NCBI GenBank assembly: GCA_035644395.1
Contig: DASQOR010000018.1
Location: 1 to 64,000 of the forward strand
Direction: 5' to 3'
DNA: 64,000 bases
Source: JBGPLJ01 sp035644395
GTDB taxonomy: Bacteria > Pseudomonadota > Gammaproteobacteria > Steroidobacterales > Steroidobacteraceae
This document shows positions 47,541 through 55,739 of the stretch, piece by piece. The notes under the pieces were generated by a model. The model had not been told where the DNA came from and ran no database searches. It was given only the letters and a program-made list of their open reading frames with translations. The translations under genes and the position numbers were made by a program. Within the stretch, counting starts at the first letter, position 1. Every line of letters starts with the position of its first letter.

Positions 47541-49184
47541 TCAGTTGCTGCTGCCGCCCGGGCTCTCCATCTTCTTCATCGCTTCGTCGATAGCCTTCTT
47601 CATGCTGAGCGTGTCGGCACCCTGGCTCGGCGGATAGTCCTGCAGGCTCTTGAGATGTGCCGCGAGAAAGGGACCCGCCGCCGTCGGCGCCCAGAGTTTC
47701 GCGCCAACGAACTTGCGGCCCTCGTACTGGTACTCCTCCGAATCGGGAGTTACTTTCTCCATCGGGTCCATCAGGAGATTCGTGATGTAGGGCACGCTCG
47801 GGTAGGACTTCTCATCCCACCAGATGCCGTGGTGCTTGACGCCGAGCGACAGTTTCCAGCCGTCGACGCGGACCGCCATCAGGTCCGTTTCGTCGTAGTA
47901 GAAGATCTCACGGCGTGCGGAATTCGCGGACTTGCCCGTCCAGTAGTCGAGATTGTTGTAGCCGTCCAGATGCACCTTGTAGCTGGTGCCGTTCATCGTG
48001 TAGCCGGTGAGCAGGTCCTGCTTGAGGTTCGGCAGCCCCGCAGCGGCAGCGAGCGTCACGTAGAGATCCTCGTGACTCTGGATACCGTTCAGGTCCTGGC
48101 CCGCCGGGATGTGCCCAGGCCACTTGATGAGGCACGGGACACGCAGACCGCCTTCCCAGGTCGTGCCCTTCTCGCCGCGGAACGGTGCATAGCCGCCGTC
48201 CGGATAGAAGAGGAACTCATTGCCGTTGTCCGTGCTGTAGATGACGATCGTGTTCTTGTCGACGCCGAGGTCCTTCAGCTTCTTCAGGATGGAGCCGACC
48301 TGCTGGTCGTGCTCTATCATGCGGGCGCGCACGACGTCTTCCTCAGCGCGTCCCTCGTCAACGGCCATCTGCACGAACTTCGGGTTCGGATGCGACCAGA
48401 TGTGGATTGCGGTGGAATTGAACCAGACGAAGAAGGGCTTGTTGCCCTTGCCCACGCGGTCCAGGTACTTCAGCGTCTCGTCGGTCACTTCCTGGTCGAA
48501 AGTTTCCATGCGCTTGCGGGTGAGAGGACCCGTGTCCTGGATCTTCTGCATGCCGACGCGGCCGAATTTCGGATCTTCCGTCGGATCGTCCACCGTGGTT
48601 GCCCAGGCGTGGAGCGCCCCGCGCGGGCCAAACTTCTTCTTGTATTCCGGATGCTTCTGTCCGGGATAGTCCAGCTGTTCCGGTTCCTCTTCGGCGTTCA
48701 GGTGATAGAGGTTGCCGAACCATTCGTCGAACCCGTGCATCGTGGGCAGGAACTCGTTGCGGTCGCCGAGGTGATTCTTGCCGAATTGCGCGGTGGCATA
48801 GCCCGCCGAGCGCAGTACTTCTGCGATCGACGGGTCGCTCTTCTGGATTCCGCGTGTCGATCCCGGGATGCCGATCGTCGTCATTCCCGTGCGAATGGGC
48901 ATCTGTCCCATGACGAAAGCGGCACGGCCGGCGGTGCAGCTTGGCTGACCATAGTGGTCGGTGAACAAGGCACCGTCTTTCGCGATCGAATCGATGTTCG
49001 GCGTCCGGCCCATCATGCCGTGCGTGTACGCGCCGACGTTCCACGTACCGATGTCGTCTCCCCAGATGACGACGATGTTCGGTTTCTTGTCCGCCGCGCC
49101 GGCTAGGGTGGCTGCGCCGAGAAGCGCTGCAACGACCGTCAGCAGTGACAGGATGAAGCCGAGGGGGCTGAATTTGGTTTTCAC
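47541..49184 (-). CDS. Arylsulfatase (type I, Cys-type)
   Basis: The 547-residue enzyme hydrolyses sulfate esters. It has a signal sequence (LTVVAALLGAATLAGAADKK), the metal-binding NIVVIWGDDIG start and the formylglycine motif CTAGR (Cys83), which must be oxidised to formylglycine by a separate enzyme; none is seen nearby. AQFGKNHLGD and IYSTDNGNE complete the catalytic core. The GTG at 49184 has AAGG seven bases upstream, and the frame upstream has no signal peptide. Sulfatases with signal peptides act in the periplasm on sulfated sugars or phenols. It is 62 bases upstream-linked to DUF502 on the same strand. Confidence 0.9.
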   Translation of the reverse strand: MKTKFSPLGFILSLLTVVAALLGAATLAGAADKKPNIVVIWGDDIGTWNVGAYTHGMMGRTPNIDSIAKDGALFTDHYGQPSCTAGRAAFVMGQMPIRTGMTTIGIPGSTRGIQKSDPSIAEVLRSAGYATAQFGKNHLGDRNEFLPTMHGFDEWFGNLYHLNAEEEPEQLDYPGQKHPEYKKKFGPRGALHAWATTVDDPTEDPKFGRVGMQKIQDTGPLTRKRMETFDQEVTDETLKYLDRVGKGNKPFFVWFNSTAIHIWSHPNPKFVQMAVDEGRAEEDVVRARMIEHDQQVGSILKKLKDLGVDKNTIVIYSTDNGNEFLFYPDGGYAPFRGEKGTTWEGGLRVPCLIKWPGHIPAGQDLNGIQSHEDLYVTLAAAAGLPNLKQDLLTGYTMNGTSYKVHLDGYNNLDYWTGKSANSARREIFYYDETDLMAVRVDGWKLSLGVKHHGIWWDEKSYPSVPYITNLLMDPMEKVTPDSEEYQYEGRKFVGAKLWAPTAAGPFLAAHLKSLQDYPPSQGADTLSMKKAIDEAMKKMESPGGSSN

Positions 49185-49246
49185 GTCTGCGCCTTGCCTT
49201 TGTGTGCGGGTTTGCGATTCGTTGCGACATACCTGCCGCAGGGTGG

Positions 49247-49873
49247 TCAATTTTGCGTCACGGCTCGCGCAACGGAATCAGACTTTGGTCCCATCAGGGG
49301 GGGGGTGAGCTTCTGCAGCCCGACCCCGAGCCGGCTCACGGCTTGCATGGCACTGTGGACAGGTATGTCCAGCGGGGTTACGCGCGCGCTTTCCACGAGA
49401 AAGAGGCTCCCAACGGCGGGAGTCGGCGCAGCCGGCACGAAGACTGTCACCCGCTCATCGGGGGATCTGGCCGGCTCCACGACGAAGCCGATGACAGTGT
49501 TGTCATCAAACGCGATCAGCGCGGGCGTGAGTCCCCCGTTGCCTTTCTCGCTCGAGAAGCCGGCAGCCATGGACTTGAAGAACAGGAACCCGGGCAACTT
49601 GCTCAGCACCCTGTCCTCGAGCTTGTCGCCAAGGCGCCGTCCGGCGGCCGAGACCGCGAATGCCCCGATCGCGATCAGGAGGAGAATCAGGGCCAGCACC
49701 GCGGCGATGTCCAGCATGCCGATGCCGAACCAGGTTCCCTGCGGCAGCAAGCGCGACACCGGGGCGAACACGTGCTTGGCGGTAGCGACCACTTTGTACA
49801 GCAGGTAGAGCACCACCACGGTCGGCAGCGTCAGAAGCAAACCGGAGACCAGCAAGTCACGCAGTCGCGCCAT
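49247..49873 (-). CDS. DUF502-family membrane protein
   Basis: The 208-residue protein has two N-terminal membrane segments (LLVSGLLLTLPTVVVLYLLY and MLDIAAVLALILLLIAIGAF) and then the soluble part with the family signatures PGFLFFKSMAAGFS, ALIAFDDNTVIGFVVEPARS and VTVFVPAAPTPAVGSLFLVE. The final stretch carries VHSAMQAVSRLGVG. The function of this widely distributed family is unknown. It lies 62 bases upstream of the sulfatase and diverges from the M28 peptidase gene (185-base gap, with no clear promoter). Confidence 0.87.
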   Translation of the reverse strand: MARLRDLLVSGLLLTLPTVVVLYLLYKVVATAKHVFAPVSRLLPQGTWFGIGMLDIAAVLALILLLIAIGAFAVSAAGRRLGDKLEDRVLSKLPGFLFFKSMAAGFSSEKGNGGLTPALIAFDDNTVIGFVVEPARSPDERVTVFVPAAPTPAVGSLFLVESARVTPLDIPVHSAMQAVSRLGVGLQKLTPPLMGPKSDSVARAVTQN

Positions 49874-50058
49874 CGTGTCACTATCGGAGCGCCTGGCGTC
49901 CGTGAGAATGGGACCTTGGTCTCACCGCCGCGCCTTCCGGCCCTCGAGATTGGCGCCCTCTCGGCCGCTGTGTTAGAACCCGATCGCTCGCGTAACGCGT
50001 CCCGAACAACAACGAAGGTCAGGGCATTGATGCGGCAAACTCCCTCGGGGCGCGGCCG

Positions 50059-52374
50059 GTGAAGGCCGGCATCTCGGGTCTCGTCGCGCTCATGCTGATC
50101 GCGGCGGCCGCGTGGCTGGCGATTGCCTTGCAGGAACCGCCGAGTCCCGGTGGTGGCGAGCTGCCGGCCAAGGATTTCTCTGCAAGACGCGCCATGCTCG
50201 ACGTGCGGGCGATTGCCGAGCGCCCGCATCCCATCGGGTCGGCGGATCACGCGCGCGTGAGGGAGCACATCGTCGGGCGCCTGCGGGCGCTCGGTCTTGA
50301 ACCCCAGCTACAGGAAACGACTGCGGTATTCGCACGCGACGGTGTCGCGGGGCGCGTGACGAATATCCTCGCGCGGCTGAAGGGCACGGCCAGCACGCAG
50401 GCCGTGCTGCTGTGTGCCCATTACGACTCGGTGCCTTCCGGCCCGGGTGCAGGCGATGATGCGTCCGGCGTCGCGGTGCTGCTCGAGACGGTGCGCGCGC
50501 TGCGCGCCCGGCCGGCTCTCAGGAACGATGTGATCGTGCTCGTTACCGACGGCGAGGAGGTGGGTCTGCTCGGCGCGGCGGCCTTTACGGCGGAGCACCC
50601 ATGGGCGCGCGATGTCGGCCTCGCGCTCAATTTCGAAGCGCGCGGCAATCGCGGGCCCGCCCTGATGTTCGAGACCACGGCGGACAATGCCCGCTGGATC
50701 GAACTGATGCGCGATCGCGTGGCGGATCCGCGCAGTTCATCACTGACGCAGGCGGTCTATCGGCGCATGCCGAACGACACGGATCTCACGGTCTTCAAGG
50801 CTGCCGGACTCGCGGGCCTCAATTTTGCATTCATCGGCAATCTTCCCGCCTATCACACACGCCTCGATACGCCGGAGAACCTGAGCACGGCGACCCTCGA
50901 GCAGCAAGGCAACTACGCGCTCGCCATCGCAAGGGGCGCCGGGAACGCGAAACTGCCATGGGCCGGCGAGGGCGATGCCACTTACTTCAACACGCTCGGA
51001 TCGCAGCTGGTCGTGTACCCGGAGGCGTGGGTCATTGCGCTCACGATCGGTACGGCGCTCCTCACCCTGGCCGTCGTGATCCTCGCATTCCGGCGCGGAC
51101 AGTTGTCGATCCGCAGTTTCCTGCTGTCATTGCTGGTGCCCCCTGCCTGCGTGGCGGTGACGTCGGGTCTCGCGTTTGTGATGCTGGGCGCCGCGCGCTG
51201 GATGCATCGCACGCTCGTGCCACCGGGTCCGATCCTGACGAGCAACTGGTATGCCGCGGCGATCGTCGCGATTGCCGTGACGGTTGCGATGACCCTGATT
51301 GCGCTGCTGCGGCGTGCGGCGTCGGCGACGGCCCTGAGCGTTGGCGCACTCGTCTGGTGGACGGCATTCGCGGGGCTCACGTCCGTTTATCTGCCGGGCG
51401 GCAACTTCCTGTTCCTGTGGCCGGCAGTGCTGCTGGCACTCGCCGTGCTGACGGGCCTTCGCTGGGCGCCCGGCACGGCACCGGGCTTCGCAGCCCAGAT
51501 CCTCTCACTCCTCTTTCTATTGCTCGCGGTCCTGCTGATTGCGCCGGTCGGCTATTCGTTTCATGACGCATTCCCGCTGCACGCCGTCGGCACGATCGTG
51601 CTCGGGACCCTCACGTCGATTGCGCTGGTGCTCATCGCCGATCCGCTCTATCGCACGGTCGCCGCTTTTGGCTGGCACGCGGCGGGCGTTGCCGCCGCTG
51701 CAGTCGCGGTGCTGTTCAGCGGTGGATTGATCTTCACCCGTTATTCGGCCGAGCAACCGCAGGTTTCGAACCTCTTCTACCTGCTCGACGCGGATGCGGG
51801 TCGCGCGTTCTGGGCCACGCGCGAGTCGACTGCGAATGTCTGGACGACTGAAATCCTGACGGCCGCGCCCGAGCGCGGTCCGATGCCGGAATTCTTCTCG
51901 GCGGACACCGGCACGCTGCTCCGGCACGAAGCGCCGATCGCGGATCTCGCCGCCCCCGTGGTCGAGGTCGTGAGCGACACGGCGAAAGGCGATCGTCGAT
52001 TGCTGCAGATCAACATCCGGGCCGGGCAGCCTGCCTGGGAACTGCGCCTGAGGCTGAGCGGTGCTGCTGTAATTTCTGCAACTATCGATGACCGGCGGCT
52101 GGATTGGCCGCCCGCGATGAAAGCCCGGGGATCGGATGCCGCCGGCGACGAGTGGAGCCTGCGTTACTTCAACCCCGGACCGGGCGGAATACGCCTTGCG
52201 CTCGAGCTGCCGGCGACGAAGGCCGTGACACTGCGAACGACGGCTTATTTGCTGGGTTTGCCGACGCTTGCGAGCGGCGCTGCACCGCCGCGCCCGGCCC
52301 ATCTCATGCCCAATCACGAAGGCGATCTCACGCTGATCGCTCGTGCAACAAAGATGCCCGCCGCTGCGAACTGA
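50059..52374 (+). CDS. Membrane-anchored M28 family zinc aminopeptidase
   Basis: The 771-residue protein has an N-terminal membrane anchor (GLVALMLIAAAAWLAIAL), the M28 peptidase domain (about residues 40-330) with zinc/catalytic residues H121 and D123 (AHYDSVPSG), D134 and E166-E167 (TDGEEVGLLG), then at least eight membrane segments in residues 330-560 and a C-terminal soluble domain. This layout resembles eukaryotic ERMP1/FXNA-type peptidases and a group of bacterial proteins. The peptidase domain should face the periplasm. A GTG is the start, after CGGCCG. It may degrade short peptides. Confidence 0.87.
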   Translation: MKAGISGLVALMLIAAAAWLAIALQEPPSPGGGELPAKDFSARRAMLDVRAIAERPHPIGSADHARVREHIVGRLRALGLEPQLQETTAVFARDGVAGRVTNILARLKGTASTQAVLLCAHYDSVPSGPGAGDDASGVAVLLETVRALRARPALRNDVIVLVTDGEEVGLLGAAAFTAEHPWARDVGLALNFEARGNRGPALMFETTADNARWIELMRDRVADPRSSSLTQAVYRRMPNDTDLTVFKAAGLAGLNFAFIGNLPAYHTRLDTPENLSTATLEQQGNYALAIARGAGNAKLPWAGEGDATYFNTLGSQLVVYPEAWVIALTIGTALLTLAVVILAFRRGQLSIRSFLLSLLVPPACVAVTSGLAFVMLGAARWMHRTLVPPGPILTSNWYAAAIVAIAVTVAMTLIALLRRAASATALSVGALVWWTAFAGLTSVYLPGGNFLFLWPAVLLALAVLTGLRWAPGTAPGFAAQILSLLFLLLAVLLIAPVGYSFHDAFPLHAVGTIVLGTLTSIALVLIADPLYRTVAAFGWHAAGVAAAAVAVLFSGGLIFTRYSAEQPQVSNLFYLLDADAGRAFWATRESTANVWTTEILTAAPERGPMPEFFSADTGTLLRHEAPIADLAAPVVEVVSDTAKGDRRLLQINIRAGQPAWELRLRLSGAAVISATIDDRRLDWPPAMKARGSDAAGDEWSLRYFNPGPGGIRLALELPATKAVTLRTTAYLLGLPTLASGAAPPRPAHLMPNHEGDLTLIARATKMPAAAN

Positions 52375-52482
52375 AAATCGCCGCGCCCGGCCGCGCTGTC
52401 GCCGATCGCCGACGCGTTGACACCTTGCACGGAGCGGTGTCATCTACCCACACTCGAAAATCGAGTGAAAGGGGACAGAATC

Positions 52483-53031
52483 ATGAGCCTGTGGAAAGAA
52501 TTGACGGCGAAAGAAGCCGAGGCTGCGCAACTCAAGTCGCCAGTAGCCGCTCGCGATCCGGTTGTCGTGTCGCACGAACTGCAGCAGAAGCCGGCGGACC
52601 GCAATGTCGAAAACCATCCGGCGGCCATCGATGCGCGGCGCGCCCGCGAGCGACCCGTCGACACCACGCGCGAGGCGCTGATTTCCGCGGGCCTCATCAT
52701 CGAAGGCAAGATCCAGGGCAGCGGCCACGTGCGCATCGCCGGTCACTTCAACGGCGACGTGCAGGTCGATGGCAATCTCACCATCGAAGCGGGTGCGCGG
52801 GTCACGGGCCAGGTGCGCGCACAGAATGTCGTCGTCGGCGGCGAGCTCGAGGGCAACATCGAGGGCGCGACGCGGGTCGAACTTCTCGAGACCGGTATCC
52901 TGTCGGGCGACCTGAAGGCGGCATCGCTCGTCGTTGCGGCGGGATCGCGCATGCGCGGCCGGGTCGAGTTCGGTTGGGAAGGCAAAGCCGAAAAGACGCA
53001 GAAGCTGCGGGAGACCGGCTCGGGATCATGA
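52483..53031 (+). CDS. Bactofilin (polymer-forming cytoskeletal protein)
   Basis: The 182-residue protein contains the bactofilin beta-helix core at residues 70-160: LIIEGKIQGSGHVRIAGHFN, GDVQVDGNLTIEAGARVTGQ, VRAQNVVVGGELEGNIEGAT, RVELLETGILSGDLKAASLV. The disordered N-terminus is Ala/Glu-rich. Bactofilins form filaments that place cell-wall or polarity proteins on the membrane. The ATG at 52483 with GGGGAC upstream is preferred to 52417, which adds a non-homologous segment. It is translationally coupled (ATGA) to the zinc-ribbon protein gene that follows. Confidence 0.9.
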   Translation: MSLWKELTAKEAEAAQLKSPVAARDPVVVSHELQQKPADRNVENHPAAIDARRARERPVDTTREALISAGLIIEGKIQGSGHVRIAGHFNGDVQVDGNLTIEAGARVTGQVRAQNVVVGGELEGNIEGATRVELLETGILSGDLKAASLVVAAGSRMRGRVEFGWEGKAEKTQKLRETGSGS

Positions 53032-53381
53032 GCGCGGCACGCGCTCCGCTCGCCGGCAAGACTCGAACCTGTCCGCACTGCAAGGCGACGATCCTCGAAA
53101 GCGCGGCCATCTGCCCGGCCTGCCAGCACCACCTCCGCTTCGACAAGGGAGCGGAGGAGCGCGCGCGGCCGGACGCGGTGCCGCTGCGTGTCGACGGGCT
53201 CATTCGTCAACCGGCGAATGCGCCCTTGTCGGAGTACTCGGTGGTCGTGTCGATCCGCAATGAGCAGGGCGAGGAAATCGCCCGCAAAGTGGTCGGCGTC
53301 GGCGCGCTGCGCCCGCAGGAAGAGCGCTCCTTCACCCTCAGCGTTGAACTCTTCAAGGTGAACGGGCTGGTGCCGCGCTAG
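53028..53381 (+). CDS. Zinc-ribbon protein with C-terminal beta domain
   Basis: The 117-residue protein has a four-cysteine zinc ribbon (CPHCKATILESAAICPAC, residues about 15-32), then a small beta-rich domain (PLSEYSVVVSIRNEQGEEIA, then EERSFTLSVELFKVNGLVPR) resembling a conserved partner of bactofilins. Its ATG overlaps the bactofilin stop by four bases and its own last 29 bases overlap the convergent SDR gene. It has no signal peptide. It could tether to or regulate the bactofilin filament; this is inference from coupling only. Confidence 0.72.
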   Translation: MSAARAPLAGKTRTCPHCKATILESAAICPACQHHLRFDKGAEERARPDAVPLRVDGLIRQPANAPLSEYSVVVSIRNEQGEEIARKVVGVGALRPQEERSFTLSVELFKVNGLVPR

Positions 53382-54171
53382 CCTCGGCAAGCAGCACTTC
53401 GAGGTCGTCCGACATTTCGAAGTAGCGGCCGGAGAGCGCGGCATATTGTCCGCCGGCGAGATCAACGCAGCGCCCGGCGCAGCGGGCGAAGACCGCCTCC
53501 TTGTCGGGTTCGACTTCCTTTTCGCGCAGTCGCGCCACCATCCCGGGCAGCCAGCGCTGCGCATCCGGCGAATTCATCGTCTCGGCCGCGAGGTCGGTGA
53601 ATACGAATCCGGGATCCATCGCGAACAGGCTCACGCCGTGTTCGCGCGCTTCGGCCGCAGCCTGGGCGATGACGCGCGCCTGCGCCGTCTTGCCGACGCA
53701 ATACGCGGACAGGTGCGCAGCGACGATGCGGCTCGCCGTCGCGCAGATCGCGATCACGCAGCCACGCCGGCGCTCGACCATTCCCGGCATCAGCTGCTGC
53801 AGAAACAGAAACGGCGCGCGTACGTGCACGGCCTGCGCCGCCCACCACGCTTGCGCGTCGACGCTCCAGATCGGACCGAAGGGTCCCGGTACGCCGGCGT
53901 TGCTGACGAGCACGCTGACTGCTCCGAATTCCTGGCCGGCGGCCGCGACGACTCGCGCCACGTCCTTGCTCACGGTTACGTCGCCGGGCGCAGCGAGTGC
54001 GCGGCCACCGGTTTTCGTGATCTCGGCAACCACGGCGTCGAGCTCTCGACGGTTTCTCGACGCGACGGTGACCGCGGCGCCTTCGGCCGCAAGCCTCAGC
54101 GCGATCGCGCGGCCGAAGCCGCGTCCCGCGCCCGTCACGATCGCCGTCTCGCCCGCGAGTCGTCCACTCAT
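53353..54171 (-). CDS. Short-chain dehydrogenase/reductase
   Basis: The 272-residue protein has the NAD(P)-binding TGAGRGFG (about residues 13-20), NNAG-like SNAG at 90-93, and the catalytic YxxxK as Y157-C-V-G-K161; the usual catalytic serine position reads T or A (CATASRIVAAHLSAY). NADPH preference is suggested by ASRNRREL. The ATG at 54171 fits homologues, while the frame upstream is short. It converges with the zinc-ribbon gene (29-base overlap) and diverges from the FMN oxidase (72-base gap). The substrate is unknown. Confidence 0.87.
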   Translation of the reverse strand: MSGRLAGETAIVTGAGRGFGRAIALRLAAEGAAVTVASRNRRELDAVVAEITKTGGRALAAPGDVTVSKDVARVVAAAGQEFGAVSVLVSNAGVPGPFGPIWSVDAQAWWAAQAVHVRAPFLFLQQLMPGMVERRRGCVIAICATASRIVAAHLSAYCVGKTAQARVIAQAAAEAREHGVSLFAMDPGFVFTDLAAETMNSPDAQRWLPGMVARLREKEVEPDKEAVFARCAGRCVDLAGGQYAALSGRYFEMSDDLEVLLAEASAAPARSP

Positions 54172-54243
54172 GCCCGCTACTCTAATGCGCGACAACAGCG
54201 CTGCGAAGCGGCATCATTTGCGCCTTGTCCCGAGGGAGAAACG

Positions 54244-55392
54244 GTGCCGACCATCACCAGCATTGCGGACCTGCGCGCCCTCGCGCGCAAGCGTGTGCCG
54301 CGCGCGATCTTCGATTACTGCGACCGGGGTTCATACGACGAGGTGACCCTGCGCCGCAATCGTTCCGACTACGAAGCGATCGAGATCCGCCAGCGCGTCG
54401 CCGTGGACGTTTCCGCGCAATCGCTCGCCACGACCCTGGTCGGACAACCGGCCGCGATGCCGCTCGGCATCGCGCCGACGGGACTCGCGGGCCTCTTTTA
54501 CCGCGATGGCGAGATAGAAGGCGCGCGCGCCGCGCAGGCCTTCGGGATCCCGTTCTGCCTGAGCACGGTGTCGATCTGCTCCATCGAAGACGTGCATGGC
54601 GCGGTCGAAAAACCGTTCTGGTTCCAGCTCTACCTCATGCGCGACCGCGCGTTCAACGAGGAACTCATCGCGCGCGCCAAGGCGGCGCAATGCTCGGCGC
54701 TCGTGCTGACGCTCGATCTGCAGATGCAGGGCGTGCGGCGGCAGGACATCAAGAACGGCCTCAGCATTCCGCCACGCCTGACGCTGCGCAACGCGCTCGA
54801 GATCGCCGCGCGGCCGGCTTGGGCGCTCGGCGTTCTCCTCGGGAAGCGCCGCACTTTCGGCAATCTCGCGGGCCGGATGCAGGGATCGGGCGGGCTCGCC
54901 ACGCTCTCGGAGTGGATCGGCAGCCAGTTCGATCCGACGGTGAGCTGGAAGGACGTCGAGTGGGTGCGCAAGCAGTGGCCCGGCAAGCTGGTCCTGAAGG
55001 GCATCCTCGATCCGGACGACGCGAGGATTGCGAGCACGACGGGTGCGGACGCCATCGTCGTCTCGAATCACGGCGGACGTCAGCTCGACGGCGCGCCGTC
55101 GTCGATTGCCTCGCTCCCGGGAGTTGTCGAGGCGGTGAATGGCCACTGCGAGGTGCTGCTCGACGGCGGCGTGCAATGCGGACAGGACCTCCTGAAGGCG
55201 CTCGCGCTCGGCGCCCGCGGATGCTTGATGGGGAAGTCGTTCCTCTACGGGCTTGCAGCTGGCGGCCGCGCGGGCGTGACCACTGCGCTCGATCTCATCA
55301 GCAGGGAACTCGCCGTGACGCTTGGGCTCGCGGGCTTGTCCGACGTGCGGCAGGTCGACCGTTCGATCCTGGTCGGCGGCGGTCCGCGCTAG
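54244..55392 (+). CDS. FMN-dependent alpha-hydroxy acid dehydrogenase (LldD-type)
   Basis: The 382-residue TIM-barrel flavoprotein has the family start TSIADLRALARKRVPRAIFD, then RQRVAVDVSAQSLATTLVGQ and IAPTGLAGLFYRDGEIEGAR. It carries the active-site motif SNHGGRQLDGAPS with His-Gly-Gly-Arg (about residues 275-287), then DGGVQCGQDLLKALALGARG for FMN phosphate. Members oxidise L-lactate, mandelate or glycolate; the substrate is not decided. The GTG at 54244 matches homologues and has GGGAG upstream. Its stop overlaps the end of the convergent cytochrome gene by four bases. Confidence 0.9.
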   Translation: MPTITSIADLRALARKRVPRAIFDYCDRGSYDEVTLRRNRSDYEAIEIRQRVAVDVSAQSLATTLVGQPAAMPLGIAPTGLAGLFYRDGEIEGARAAQAFGIPFCLSTVSICSIEDVHGAVEKPFWFQLYLMRDRAFNEELIARAKAAQCSALVLTLDLQMQGVRRQDIKNGLSIPPRLTLRNALEIAARPAWALGVLLGKRRTFGNLAGRMQGSGGLATLSEWIGSQFDPTVSWKDVEWVRKQWPGKLVLKGILDPDDARIASTTGADAIVVSNHGGRQLDGAPSSIASLPGVVEAVNGHCEVLLDGGVQCGQDLLKALALGARGCLMGKSFLYGLAAGGRAGVTTALDLISRELAVTLGLAGLSDVRQVDRSILVGGGPR

Positions 55393-55739
55393 CGTTTCGT
55401 CCGCATCAGGTAGGCCGTGAGGACGGCCAGGTCCGCATCGCTCACTTCGGTCTTGCGAAAGGGCGGCATGACCGAAACGCCGTGGCGCACATAGAGTTTG
55501 AGGAAGTCCGGCGTGAGATCCGTTCGATCCTCGAGTGCCGCGGGCTTGGCGCCCTTGTACAGCGCTTGCAGTGCGATCGTTCCCGGCTTGTCCGGGCCGT
55601 GGCCGTGGCACGGCGCGCACCATTTCTGGAAGACCGCATCGCCGGCCTTCACCGCGGCTGCATCGTCCGCAAGCGCAGGTCCCATGATCGCGACGCTCAC
55701 GCCGAGCGCGGCAAGCAATCTGACAATGTCTCGTCTCAT
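55389..55739 (-). CDS. Small cytochrome c, partner of the flavoprotein
   Basis: The 116-residue protein has a signal peptide (LAALGVSVAIMGPALADDA), heme motif CAPCH (residues 41-45) and probable axial Met in SVMPPF (about residue 92). Monoheme class I cytochromes of this size serve as the electron-accepting subunit of p-cresol methylhydroxylase or eugenol hydroxylase. It follows the flavoprotein gene with a four-base overlap, the same order as in those systems. Electrons would pass to the terminal oxidase via a periplasmic carrier. No second heme is present. Confidence 0.88.
   Translation of the reverse strand: MRRDIVRLLAALGVSVAIMGPALADDAAAVKAGDAVFQKWCAPCHGHGPDKPGTIALQALYKGAKPAALEDRTDLTPDFLKLYVRHGVSVMPPFRKTEVSDADLAVLTAYLMRTKR

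Noticed and set aside
53221..53260. GGAGTACTCGGT-like word resembling the TetR operator
   Set aside because: It is inside the zinc-ribbon coding sequence and only half of the palindrome matches, so it is probably chance.
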